Shown piece after piece: positions 1 to 6,081 of a DNA stretch of 22,445 nt. The DNA is from Kocuria sp. GTDB lineage: Bacteria > Actinomycetota > Actinomycetes > Actinomycetales > Micrococcaceae. Positions within the stretch are counted from its first letter, which is position 1, and each line of letters begins with the position of its first letter. The position numbers and the translations under genes were made by a program. The stretch is taken from the NCBI GenBank assembly GCA_030454085.1, contig JAKDJD010000037.1, forward strand, positions 1 through 22,445, read 5' to 3'. The notes beneath the pieces were generated by a model. That model searched no databases and was not told the DNA's origin. It saw only the letters and a program-made list of their open reading frames with translations.

Positions 1-86
1 AACCCGCTGGCGTCACCGGTCGTTCGGGGGGGGCTCCCCCGCCACCTAACGACGGAGAACGCCTCATTTTCGGGTAAACGCCACCC
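1..86. repeat. Nested-dyad repeat element, copy 1 (cut by window start)
   Basis: This is the truncated first copy of a 101-bp palindromic element. The inner right arm is at 42-55 (CCACCTAACGACGG) and the inner left arm at 17-30, pairing at 11 of 14 positions. The loop at 31-41 is 11 nt. The outer right arm at 70-86 lies exactly 14 nt beyond the inner arm, and its reverse complement differs by one base from the outer left arm of copy 3. The outer left arm would fall before base 1. The 19 bases at 41-59 are identical to 1478-1496 in copy 2. Confidence 0.75.
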
Positions 87-124
87 AACGCGCGGTCGGC
101 CAATCGCACAGACCGGAACCGCGG

Positions 125-1042
125 TCATCGGAGCTTGTCCATCGCGGCCGCGATTCGCAAACGCAAGCCTGCCGGATCCCGGGTAACTTCGTTCCAGTTC
201 GTCCGCAGGATCGTCCAGCCCTCAGCGACGATCAGTTTCTCCCGATGCCTCTCCTTGAAAACCACCTGATCCGTGGGCGCGAAGTCGAAGTACTTGGACT
301 TTCCGTCAACCTCCAACCCCAGTTTGAAGCGCGGCCACCCGAAATCCAGATGCTTGGTCCCCTCTCTCGTACGAACGGGTTGCTGCGAGACGGGACGAGG
401 CAGGCCGGGCAGGCACAGAACGAATCTGGTCATTGTTTCGGCGACGGACTGGCACCGTGGGTCGGCGAGCTCAAGAACCTGGCGCGCCCTTCCGATGCCA
501 TGACGACCTCGACCACGCACGACCAACGACTCGACCTCGGCCTTATCCACTCCACGTGCCAAGACCTGGTCCACAATAATCAGCCCCTCGCTCACCGGAA
601 GGGTCAGCGAGCACTCGAAGGCCGTCCTCGCCAGCGGTGTCACATGTGGCCCTTCCCGGTATCTGACCCAGTCGTCCAGTGCATGCGGGCGAGCATGCGC
701 CCTCACCAGAGGGTTGCTCGGGAAGGTGCGCTGCGGCGTCGTGATGTGGATGCGGTCCGGAAGACGAAGAAGGCTGATGTCGTGAAACAGCGCGGCCGAC
801 ACATGAGAAAAGACGAACGAGAGCTGATTTGTCTTCCATACCGCGAGGTGCCGGGCGATTGTTCTTTCACGCTCATTCGCCTGATGCCACCGGTCGGCGC
901 GGACATAGACCCCGCGCGAGATTCGGGTGAACTCCCCTGAGCGAATCTTGTGGCTCAGTGTCTTCTCCGTCTCGCCCTGAGCCAGCAGAAATCTGGTTGT
1001 CATGACGTCCGAGGATGTTATCGGAGGGCATTTGTCGTTCAT
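125..1042 (-). CDS. AbiEi-like N-terminal domain plus DUF559/Vsr-like endonuclease-fold protein
   Basis: This 305-aa protein has two recognisable parts. The first ~100 residues (LSHKIRSGEFTRISRGVYVR and following) resemble the winged-helix start of AbiEi-type antitoxin proteins. The C-terminus resembles DUF559/very-short-patch-repair-like nucleases of the PD-(D/E)XK fold, with LDFGW (Asp233), LEVDGKSKY (Glu244, Asp246) and KERHREKLI before EGWTILRTNW. Such proteins are common orphans in actinobacteria and their function is unknown; a nuclease role is inference. I chose the ATG at 1042, which matches the usual short lead into the domain; an in-frame TTG at 1126 would add 28 residues and ATG 1003 would remove 13. 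No good Shine-Dalgarno is seen. A GATAGT hexamer 6 nt upstream of ATG 1042 could be a -10 box for a leaderless message. No cognate AbiEii toxin is adjacent. The gene lies between two copies of the palindromic repeat. Confidence 0.8.
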   Translation of the reverse strand: MNDKCPPITSSDVMTTRFLLAQGETEKTLSHKIRSGEFTRISRGVYVRADRWHQANERERTIARHLAVWKTNQLSFVFSHVSAALFHDISLLRLPDRIHITTPQRTFPSNPLVRAHARPHALDDWVRYREGPHVTPLARTAFECSLTLPVSEGLIIVDQVLARGVDKAEVESLVVRGRGRHGIGRARQVLELADPRCQSVAETMTRFVLCLPGLPRPVSQQPVRTREGTKHLDFGWPRFKLGLEVDGKSKYFDFAPTDQVVFKERHREKLIVAEGWTILRTNWNEVTRDPAGLRLRIAAAMDKLR

Positions 1043-1163
1043 ACGACCACTATCGACGCCGTTGACCGACGCTGGCACCCGTTCCGGCAATCTGTGGAAA
1101 ACGGTGTTGGGAGGACGACGCCGCAAAGTTGGACGTCGGCACGCGTCGGCGGAGGCTCCTTCG

Positions 1164-1239
1164 AGAATCAGTTGCCCAATTCGGTGGCGTTCGCCCGATT
1201 CGGTGGTGGTCGCCCGATTCGGTGGCGATTCCCGGCGTC
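1164..1239. repeat. 19-bp tandem repeat, four units
   Basis: Units at 1164-1182, 1183-1201, 1202-1220 and 1221-1239 are each exactly 19 bp and approximate GGTGGCGGTTNCCCGATTC. Units two and three are the best matched, both ending TCGCCCGATTC; the first is degenerate in its 5' half. The unit resembles the outer arm of the 101-bp palindromic element. A period of 19 is not a multiple of three, which argues against a coding repeat. Confidence 0.75.
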
Positions 1240-1275
1240 AACAGCCGGTTCGCGACTCCGCCCCGACCTCCGTCA

Positions 1276-1313
1276 GGTGGTGGTTCCCCGCTCAGGTGGC
1301 GGTTTTCGGCGTC
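1276..1313. repeat. 19-bp repeat, two further units
   Basis: Two adjacent 19-bp units (1276-1294 and 1295-1313) begin GGTGGTGGTT and GGTGGCGGTT. They continue the family seen at 1164-1239 after a diverged spacer of 36 bp. Confidence 0.6.
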
Positions 1314-1344
1314 AATCGGCGGACTGACCGAGAACCCGACCCCG

Positions 1345-1436
1345 CGTTGGGAGGCGGTTGCCCAATTCGGTGGCGGTTTCCGTCCCCAACCGCGGTTCCA
1401 GACCCGAATTTGCCCCCACGTTGGGAGGCGGTTGCC
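1345..1436. repeat. 19-bp units and an 18-bp direct repeat
   Basis: Two 19-bp units lie at 1350-1368 and 1369-1387. An exact 18-bp direct repeat, CGTTGGGAGGCGGTTGCC, occurs at 1345-1362 and again at 1419-1436, 74 bp apart. The second copy overlaps the outer left arm of the palindromic element at 1423-1523. Confidence 0.7.
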
Positions 1437-1523
1437 TCCAAATGTGGCATTCTCCGTCGTTAGGTGGGGTTTTGGCCGCCACCTAACGACGGAGAAACCC
1501 TCGCAATCGGGAAACCGCCACAA
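1423..1523. repeat. Nested-dyad repeat element, copy 2 (complete)
   Basis: The inner arms form a perfect 18-bp inverted repeat (1450-1467 and 1479-1496), including the 14-bp core shared with the other copies. They enclose an 11-nt loop at 1468-1478. Outer arms at 1423-1439 and 1507-1523 sit exactly 14 nt outside the 14-bp cores. They match at only 10 of 17 positions, with the GGCGGTT centre conserved. Overall length and spacing equal those of copy 3. Confidence 0.8.
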
Positions 1524-1695
1524 AACCGAACCTGCGGCGCGCAAAGAACCGTGGGCCGCCGCCGACCCGGACGCGAAGCGGGACCGCGGCGGCGTCGAAG
1601 TCCCGTTGCCGAGGACGCCGCATCCATCCGCGCCACCCATGTCCCGAAACCCAGGGCCCGAAACCCCGCCCCGAAGCCACCCTGTTAAAAACCAA

Positions 1696-1739
1696 CGGCC
1701 GGGAGTGGAGCTATAGGGAAAACGCTCCACCCCCGGCCG
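1696..1739 (-). terminator. GC-rich hairpin, possible minus-strand terminator
   Basis: Arms 1696-1711 and 1724-1739 are 16 bp with one mismatch, around a 12-nt loop. On the minus strand the stem is followed after four bases by TTTTT, as in an intrinsic terminator. No minus-strand gene is recognised immediately upstream of it (1740-2340), so what it would terminate is unclear. Confidence 0.5.
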
Positions 1740-1921
1740 ATGATCCGAGACGGATTCGCGGTCCGCCTCTCATCAATCACTCGCACCTTATGAGGTACTT
1801 ATTAACCTAATCGCCCCGACTGGAACACAACCCCACATGGCCTGAAAGCCTCCTGTTAAACAGATAACGACTTGGACACGAAGCTGAACGCCGCGCCTAC
1901 CTTGTGACCAGGTTAAATGGA

Positions 1922-1955
1922 ACGTCCCGCTCGAGTGCGAGCACGAGCGGGACGT
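1922..1955. other. Perfect 12-bp inverted repeat
   Basis: ACGTCCCGCTCG at 1922-1933 pairs perfectly with 1944-1955 across a 10-nt loop. No T-run follows on either strand, so it is more likely an RNA structure or protein-binding site than a classical terminator. It lies about 400 bp upstream of the SDR gene. Confidence 0.5.
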
Positions 1956-2346
1956 CAGCTTCCGCAATTCCCCCATATGGAGGGGCGCCGTACGACGTCG
2001 GTCGCCAACCTCCGTGCGGAAGCAGTTCCGGTCGCACGTGTTCGGCCGGTACAGCGTCGGATACCCTTGGCGCAAACCTGACCCACTTCCGGGCGGTGGA
2101 CGGTGCCCGATGCTCCGTTGCGGAAGTGACTTTCCCCAGGACAGGAAAAGGATCACGGAAAGTCGGGGGCCGCCTCGCCGGGTGGTTTGTACAAGGACTT
2201 GTATCCGTTGCTGGTACTGATAATAACGGATGGACGAACCCTGGCGACGTGCTCGACACGCAGGTATTTATGATTTGTAGCACTCCAGGTCCCGCCCCGT
2301 GCGGCAGCGATCCCCGCCACCCCTCCCCTTGATCACACCCTGGCCG

Positions 2347-2360
2347 TAAAGTGACCTGTA
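2347..2360 (+). promoter_or_regulatory. Possible -10 box for a leaderless SDR transcript
   Basis: TAAAGT at 2347-2352 fits the actinobacterial TANNNT -10 pattern. It is followed by 7 nt and then the A of the ATG at 2360. There is no Shine-Dalgarno before this ATG, consistent with a leaderless message. No good -35 is seen at the expected distance; TTGATC at 2329-2334 is too close. Confidence 0.35.
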
Positions 2361-3130
2361 TGAACGACTCGACCGTCACACCGAACACCGTGTCCGAATC
2401 CCTCGAGAGGATCCGAGACCTCACCGCATCCCACGAGAACCACCCCGTCGTCGTCGTGACGGGGGCCTCCGGGGGGATCGGCTCCGAAGTTGCCCAAGAC
2501 CTCTCCCGCGACCGTTTCGTCGTCGCCATCGGGCGCAATCGGGAAAAACTCGCAGAGCTCGCTGAATCGGGCGGGCCCGAAGGCGGGATCGTGCCGCTGG
2601 TCATGGACCTGAACGACGTCGACGCCATCGCGGAGGTGCTCAACCTTCTGCCGCGTGTCGATGCTCTGGTCAATGCGGCGGCCGTCGCGCCCCGGTTCAC
2701 GCTCGAAGACGCCCGCCCCACCGACTGGCAGGACGCATTTCGAACCAACGTGACCGCGCCCGCCGAGGTCACGCGGGCCGTGCTGCCGCAACTGCGCGAG
2801 AGCCAGGGCACCGTGGTGTTCCTCGGCTCGGGAGCCTCTCGGGGGTCGAACCAGTACAACGTGATCTACTCGGCCACCAAGCACGCACTGCAGGCAACGG
2901 CCGATGGATTCCGCAAACAGGTCGCGGAGGACGGCGTCCGGGTCGCGACCGTCGCGCCCGGACCGACCGACACGAAAATGGTCCAGTGGGACGACGACTA
3001 CCCCAAGTCCGAGCCTCCCAAGCTCATCGAGCCCTCGACCGTGGCGCGTTCGATCCGCCACGTGATCGACGCGCCAGCGGACACGCAGATCACTGAGGTT
3101 TGGGTCAGGCCCCGAGTCGAGGCCAAATAG
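2360..3130 (+). CDS. SDR family NAD(P)-dependent oxidoreductase
   Basis: This 256-aa protein is a classical short-chain dehydrogenase/reductase. It has the dinucleotide-binding TGASGGIG (residues 34-41), a VNAAAV segment matching the NAG motif, and the catalytic set Ser157, Tyr170 and Lys174 (YSATK). The VAPGPTDT segment after the active site is usual for the family. A hydrophilic N-terminal extension of about 28 residues precedes the Rossmann fold. The substrate cannot be told from sequence. The start is taken as ATG 2360 because a TANNNT box lies 7 nt upstream; an in-frame GTG at 2351 would add three residues. The gene stands alone: repeat-rich non-coding DNA lies upstream and a cold-shock gene 440 bp downstream. 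The family call is secure; the physiological role is unknown. Confidence 0.9.
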   Translation: MNDSTVTPNTVSESLERIRDLTASHENHPVVVVTGASGGIGSEVAQDLSRDRFVVAIGRNREKLAELAESGGPEGGIVPLVMDLNDVDAIAEVLNLLPRVDALVNAAAVAPRFTLEDARPTDWQDAFRTNVTAPAEVTRAVLPQLRESQGTVVFLGSGASRGSNQYNVIYSATKHALQATADGFRKQVAEDGVRVATVAPGPTDTKMVQWDDDYPKSEPPKLIEPSTVARSIRHVIDAPADTQITEVWVRPRVEAK

Positions 3131-3155
3131 CCGGGACGCGGTCTCGGGAGACATG

Positions 3156-3215
3156 CCGACGACGCCGCGTCCTCGCCCGCGATAACAGACGGGAGTGCGA
3201 TTGCGGCGTCGTCGG
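3156..3215. other. 13-bp perfect inverted repeat after the SDR gene
   Basis: CCGACGACGCCGC at 3156-3168 is perfectly complementary to 3203-3215, with a 34-nt spacer. It starts 25 nt past the SDR stop codon. No U-tract follows on the plus strand, so it may be a non-canonical terminator or an mRNA 3'-end stabiliser. Confidence 0.4.
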
Positions 3216-3272
3216 ACACAAAAAGCCACAGACATCGCGCCCGGCGGAATCCTCCGTCATCGTGACGACGCG

Positions 3273-3303
3273 TTCACACACGGTGCTCAACGCCTGGTAG
3301 GGT
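3273..3303 (+). promoter_or_regulatory. Possible csp promoter
   Basis: TTCACA (3273-3278) and TAGGGT (3298-3303) are separated by 19 bp. TAGGGT fits the actinobacterial TANNNT -10 pattern, but the spacer is longer than ideal. Use of this promoter would give the cold-shock mRNA a leader of roughly 260 nt. Confidence 0.3.
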
Positions 3304-3572
3304 TGAAACCGAACACGTCGAGCCGCAGACGCACAAAGAAGTCCGTCAGCACCGCCGGCAATCACCATCGAAACCACCGCTCCCCTGAAAATATCGCGAG
3401 CATCCCATCACCAACCGAAGCGGAGACAGAACTATCTCGCTTCAACACCCCCAAAATTTTTGAGTTCTTTAAAGCAGTACGTCTGCGTTCAGCAGCTCAA
3501 GAACCGCGTCGGCAGAATCGACGCGGAGTACATGGTCACCCCAGGTGACCGACACGAAGGAAAGTTAGAATA

Positions 3573-3776
3573 ATGGCTACAGGCACCGTCAAATGGTTCA
3601 ACAGCGAAAAGGGCTATGGCTTCATTGCCCCCGATGACCATTCCAGTGATCTCTTTGCTCACTACAGCGCTATCGAGGGCGGCGGTTTCCGCAGCCTCGA
3701 AGAGGGCCAGAACGTCGAATACCAGGCTGAGCAGGGCCCCAAGGGTCTCCAGGCCACGAGCATCCGCGTTATCTGA
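3573..3776 (+). CDS. cspA: Cold-shock protein, CspA family
   Basis: This 67-aa single cold-shock domain is a five-stranded OB fold that binds single-stranded RNA and DNA and acts as an RNA chaperone in the cytoplasm. RNP1 is seen as KGYGFI (residues 14-19) and RNP2 as LFAHYS, with the N-terminal GTVKWFN signature. Length is normal for the family. The ribosome site GAAGGA (3556-3561) lies 11 nt before the ATG. The leader directly upstream contains two hairpins, and a strong intrinsic terminator follows, so the gene is probably transcribed alone. A leader-based thermosensing switch like that of E. coli cspA is inference only. Confidence 0.97.
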   Translation: MATGTVKWFNSEKGYGFIAPDDHSSDLFAHYSAIEGGGFRSLEEGQNVEYQAEQGPKGLQATSIRVI

Positions 3777-3784
3777 GCGTGATT

Positions 3785-3849
3785 CCCCCTCGTAAGGGGG
3801 ACTACCGAAGGGCCGTGGGCGAACAAGCGTTCGCCAACGGCCCTTTTTT
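3785..3849 (+). terminator. Intrinsic terminator of the cold-shock gene
   Basis: A small hairpin (CCCCCT-cgta-AGGGGG, 3785-3800) is followed by a long stem. Outer arms AGGGCCGT at 3809-3816 and 3837-3844 and inner arms GGCGAAC at 3818-3824 and 3829-3835 surround a 4-nt loop. A run of six T ends at 3849. Confidence 0.92.
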
Positions 3850-3943
3850 GTCTGCCGAATGACCCAGGAATGTACTTTGGAAACCCTGACCTAAATTCAG
3901 CCGATGCACACCTGAAGTCTGTCTGAGGAAAGGCTGTACACGG

Positions 3944-3980
3944 CTGACAAGCCGCACAAACGGGCATATTCTCGAACCTA
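3944..3980 (+). promoter_or_regulatory. Ferritin promoter with transcription start at the ATG
   Basis: The -35 box CTGACA (3944-3949, five of six consensus bases) is followed by a 17-bp spacer and the -10 box TATTCT (3967-3972). Seven bases later comes the A of the ferritin ATG at 3980. With no Shine-Dalgarno present, this predicts a leaderless mRNA. Confidence 0.7.
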
Positions 3981-4492
3981 TGAAGATGTCTACAGATCTT
4001 GAAAAGAAGTTCCAGGACCAGATCACCCTCGAGTTCGAAGCGTCCATCACCTACCGTCAGCTCGCCATCGAGGCGGACGAGCAGGACCTTCCCGGCATCG
4101 CCGCGTGGCTTCGCCACCAGGCCGATGAGGAAGTCGTCCACGCGAACAAGTTCATCGATCACCTCTCCGACCGCGGCAACCACGCCGAGATCGGCCAGAT
4201 CAACGCACCGGCAGTGAAGACCGGCCTGTCCGTTCTGGAAATCTTCGAGGCCGCATTGGCCCACGAGGAAAAGGTTTCCCAGTCGATCCGCGATCTCTAC
4301 CGCGAGGCAGAGGCGGAGGGCGATTTCGATTCCCGCCCGCTGCTGAACTGGTTCGTCGACGAGCAGATCGAGGAAGAAGCCACGGCTTCGGAGATCATCG
4401 GCCGCGTCAAGCTCATCGACGGCGAGGGATCCGGAATCCTCCGTCTCGACGCCGAGCTCGGCCAGCGCCCCGAAGAGGGCACCGAGGACTGA
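3980..4492 (+). CDS. Ferritin (non-haem iron-storage protein)
   Basis: This 170-aa four-helix-bundle protein is expected to form a 24-subunit cytoplasmic cage that oxidises Fe(II) and stores Fe(III). The ferroxidase-centre residues occur in the usual order: Glu18 (TLEFEAS), Glu51 and His54 (DEEVVHANKF), Glu97 (HEEK) and Gln129 (DEQIEEE). There is no obvious haem-ligating methionine context as in bacterioferritin, so ordinary ferritin is preferred. Length is normal and the C-terminal tail is acidic. The start is ATG 3980; ATG 3986 is possible, but the promoter geometry supports 3980 and a leaderless message. A strong terminator follows. No Fur/IdeR-type operator was recognised by eye in the 100 bp upstream, so iron control cannot be asserted. 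Confidence 0.95.
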   Translation: MKMSTDLEKKFQDQITLEFEASITYRQLAIEADEQDLPGIAAWLRHQADEEVVHANKFIDHLSDRGNHAEIGQINAPAVKTGLSVLEIFEAALAHEEKVSQSIRDLYREAEAEGDFDSRPLLNWFVDEQIEEEATASEIIGRVKLIDGEGSGILRLDAELGQRPEEGTED

Positions 4493-4515
4493 TCACCCGG
4501 TCCCCCAGGCAATAG

Positions 4516-4554
4516 AGGGGCCCCGAACATCCATCGATGTTCGGGGCCCTTTTT
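4516..4554 (+). terminator. Intrinsic terminator of the ferritin gene
   Basis: Arms 4518-4530 and 4537-4549 (GGGCCCCGAACAT and its complement) pair perfectly around the 6-nt loop CCATCG and are followed by five T. It separates the ferritin gene from the convergent minus-strand unit; on the minus strand no T-run follows the stem. Confidence 0.93.
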
Positions 4555-4562
4555 CGGCGCTG

Positions 4563-4688
4563 TCACTTTTCGGAGTTCTTGCCGTCCTTGTCGATGCGCT
4601 GGTCCTCGGCTTCCTGGGTGGTTTCTCCCTGCCCGGGAACCTCCTCGGACAGCTCCTTTTCTTCCTTGTCACCATTCGAAGTGGTCAT
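4563..4688 (-). CDS. Small acidic hydrophilic protein, 41 aa, unknown function
   Basis: This short gene begins at ATG 4688 and ends at TGA 4563-4565. The ribosome site AAGGAG ends 7 nt before the ATG and overlaps the last codons of the upstream 125-aa gene, whose stop is only 4 nt away, so the two are surely cotranscribed and probably coupled. The product (start MTTSNGDKEEKELSEEVPGQ) is almost entirely polar, rich in Glu, Lys, Asp and Gln, with no hydrophobic stretch, cysteine or signal peptide, and is probably disordered. I do not recognise it. The good start context and tight spacing are the case for a real gene. Confidence 0.7.
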   Translation of the reverse strand: MTTSNGDKEEKELSEEVPGQGETTQEAEDQRIDKDGKNSEK

Positions 4689-4692
4689 AGTG

Positions 4693-5070
4693 TCACTCCT
4701 TTCCTTGCGACGTTCCGATCCGTTCCGAACCGGCGGTGTGGCCCGAGGTCAATGAGCCAGGGGCGAGGGAAGGGAACCGCACCTGCTCGGTCGCGGTGGT
4801 CGGGTCCCTGGGCACGCGATTCCAGAGGATCCCGGCGCGGGGATCGCTCCTGTCCTTGGGGATGATCCACCCCAAGGAGATCATGGTCCTGGTCAGTTCC
4901 TTGATGTCCTTGGCGATGAGGTTTCCCGCGGCGTCGCGGACCTCACCGCTCGTCGCATGGCATTCCCACTGGAATTTCGCGCACACCTGGAGGGCCCATT
5001 GGGACTCGTGGCGCACGTATCGTGCGGGAATCGTCAGCGCAGTCACCGGTATCGGTCGTGTGTTGTCCAA
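4693..5070 (-). CDS. Hypothetical protein, 125 aa, unknown function
   Basis: The start is TTG 5070, supported by AAGGAG nine bases upstream; the only internal ATG would remove half of the protein. The N-terminal ~95 residues look like a compact domain with three Trp (SQWALQV, KFQWECHA, ISLGWIIPK), two Cys (Cys31, Cys37) and a conserved-looking GNLIAKDIKELTRTMISLGW segment. The C-terminal ~30 residues are polar and probably flexible. There is no signal peptide or membrane segment. I do not recognise the family. It is the first gene of a bicistron with the 41-aa acidic peptide and is convergent with ferritin, which gives no functional clue by itself. Confidence 0.7.
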   Translation of the reverse strand: MDNTRPIPVTALTIPARYVRHESQWALQVCAKFQWECHATSGEVRDAAGNLIAKDIKELTRTMISLGWIIPKDRSDPRAGILWNRVPRDPTTATEQVRFPSLAPGSLTSGHTAGSERIGTSQGKE

Positions 5071-5100
5071 GATGCTGAGCTCCTTAGCCCGGCAGAACAG

Positions 5101-5199
5101 TCACGCGCTCCCGACCGCAGGGCGACGTCGATGCACCCTGGGGGCATCCTCGGCCCGCTGGCGGGTGAGGGAACGCGTTCTCGTGTACTGGTCAGCCAT
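5101..5199 (-). CDS. Possible 32-aa basic peptide (uncertain)
   Basis: An ATG at 5199 opens a 32-codon frame ending at 5101, 30 nt upstream of the 125-aa gene start. The peptide (start MADQYTRTRSLTRQRAEDAP) is Arg-rich. The upstream sequence offers only a weak GAGAAG ribosome-like site. It may be a leader peptide or chance; it is listed because the 225-bp gap between the flanking genes holds nothing else. Confidence 0.2.
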   Translation of the reverse strand: MADQYTRTRSLTRQRAEDAPRVHRRRPAVGSA

Positions 5200-5295
5200 T
5201 ATCGTTCTTCTCGTGATGTCACGGCTGTACGCTTCACTGTCCACTCAACCCTGCCCGAGCCTTCTGCGCAAGTATTTTCCCTTGTCAGCGACCTT

Positions 5296-6081
5296 TTATT
5301 CCGTACCCGACACATTCTTGGCGGCGCTGTTCCGGGCGACGTCGATCCGCCGATCCATTTCACGCATGTATGCCGAGAAGCCATCGGGCACGCGTCCCTC
5401 CCGCCTCGCGGAGGTCATCACCCGGGTGGTGTCGATGGCTGTCCACCGCGCGCCCGATGCCTTCAGGCGCTCAACGGCGTCCACGTCCTCCCCCAGGCGC
5501 AGGTCCCGAAAGTTTCCCACCGAGAAAAGGTTCGACATCCTCACACCCAGGTTTGCGCCATGAACCGCAGAGTGGCCCTCACCCAGAGGATGCCCCTCGA
5601 GCCACAGCTTGTAGCTAGGCGCCTCGACGGGCTCATCTGGCTCAACACTCCCGATAACGACGTCGTGACCCGCTTGCGCCAGGTCAATCTGACGACGCAG
5701 CCAGGTCGGGGGGACCCGGGAGTCGGCGTCGGTGTGGGCGGTCCAGACAACCTCGGGCGACAGGGTCGGAAAGGCCTCCACGATGCTGCGGGTGCCCGCG
5801 GCCCGGGCCGCCCCGACGCTCGAGAATTGTCCTTCGAGCACCGTGATCACGACCGAGGCCCCGCTCGTATCGGCTGGACCGGTCAAGGGCGCAACGACGT
5901 GGGCGCTGGCGTCTGTGCACCTGTCCAGGACCACGACAACGCGAACTGGGAGGACAAGGTGCTCAGTAGCCGCCAGAAGGGAGGTGAGGCATCGTCCAAG
6001 ATGTTCTTCCTCATTGTGCGCGGGAACGACGACGCCGACGGCGCGCACTGCGTCGAGCGGCCCTCGGTCATCACGCCCCAT
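5296..6081 (-). CDS. Family 2 glycosyltransferase
   Basis: This 261-aa protein has the GT-A fold typical of GT2 enzymes, which transfer a sugar from a nucleotide donor. Visible are the N-terminal VVVPAHNEEEHLGRCL nucleotide-binding strand, the metal-binding DAD in AHTDADSRVP, the acceptor-loop segment GANLGVR and the LGEDVDA segment holding the likely catalytic acidic pair. No membrane segment is seen, so it is probably cytoplasmic or peripheral. The ATG at 6081 overlaps the end of the upstream PIG-L/methyltransferase gene by 11 nt; an in-frame GTG at 6090 is an alternative. It is the last gene of a three-gene minus-strand cluster, suggesting that it glycosylates the product handled by the other two. 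Donor and acceptor are unknown. Confidence 0.88.
   Translation of the reverse strand: MGRDDRGPLDAVRAVGVVVPAHNEEEHLGRCLTSLLAATEHLVLPVRVVVVLDRCTDASAHVVAPLTGPADTSGASVVITVLEGQFSSVGAARAAGTRSIVEAFPTLSPEVVWTAHTDADSRVPPTWLRRQIDLAQAGHDVVIGSVEPDEPVEAPSYKLWLEGHPLGEGHSAVHGANLGVRMSNLFSVGNFRDLRLGEDVDAVERLKASGARWTAIDTTRVMTSARREGRVPDGFSAYMREMDRRIDVARNSAAKNVSGTE

Larger units (their letters stand above)
1043..2359. other. Gene-free interval rich in repeats and hairpins
   Basis: About 1.3 kb without a convincing gene. The frames open here lack ribosome sites and recognisable domains, and they run through repeats. The first half (to about 1530) holds the 19-bp repeat units and copy 2 of the palindromic element. 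From about 1740 onward base composition is less GC-rich and two strong hairpins occur (1696-1739 and 1922-1955). The end presumably carries the promoter of the downstream oxidoreductase gene. Confidence 0.7.
3131..3572. other. Intergenic region and long 5' leader of the cold-shock gene
   Basis: This 442-bp interval holds no convincing gene. It contains a long inverted repeat just after the SDR gene, a TTCACA/TAGGGT promoter-like pair near 3273-3303, and an AT-rich patch at 3451-3473. Two short hairpins lie directly before the csp ribosome-binding site: 3504-3510 with 3520-3526, and 3534-3540 with 3544-3550. If the promoter is right, the csp leader is about 260 nt. Confidence 0.55.

Noticed and set aside
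125..1042. AbiE-type toxin-antitoxin system
   Set aside because: Only the AbiEi-like N-terminal part is present; no AbiEii nucleotidyltransferase partner is adjacent, so a TA system is not supported.
1164..1387. CRISPR array
   Set aside because: The 19-bp units are directly tandem or irregularly spaced, with no unique 30-40 bp spacers and no cas genes.
2040..2280. Riboswitch upstream of the SDR gene
   Set aside because: I looked for cobalamin, TPP and similar conserved cores and saw none; only simple hairpins further upstream.
1904..2332. A 142-codon plus-strand frame before the SDR gene
   Set aside because: It starts just before the hairpin at 1922-1955 and runs through it, has no Shine-Dalgarno, and shows composition unlike the real genes here.
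1897..2859. A 320-codon minus-strand frame upstream of and over the SDR gene
   Set aside because: Half of it is antisense to the SDR gene; the rest is Ser/Pro/Arg-rich without motifs or ribosome site.
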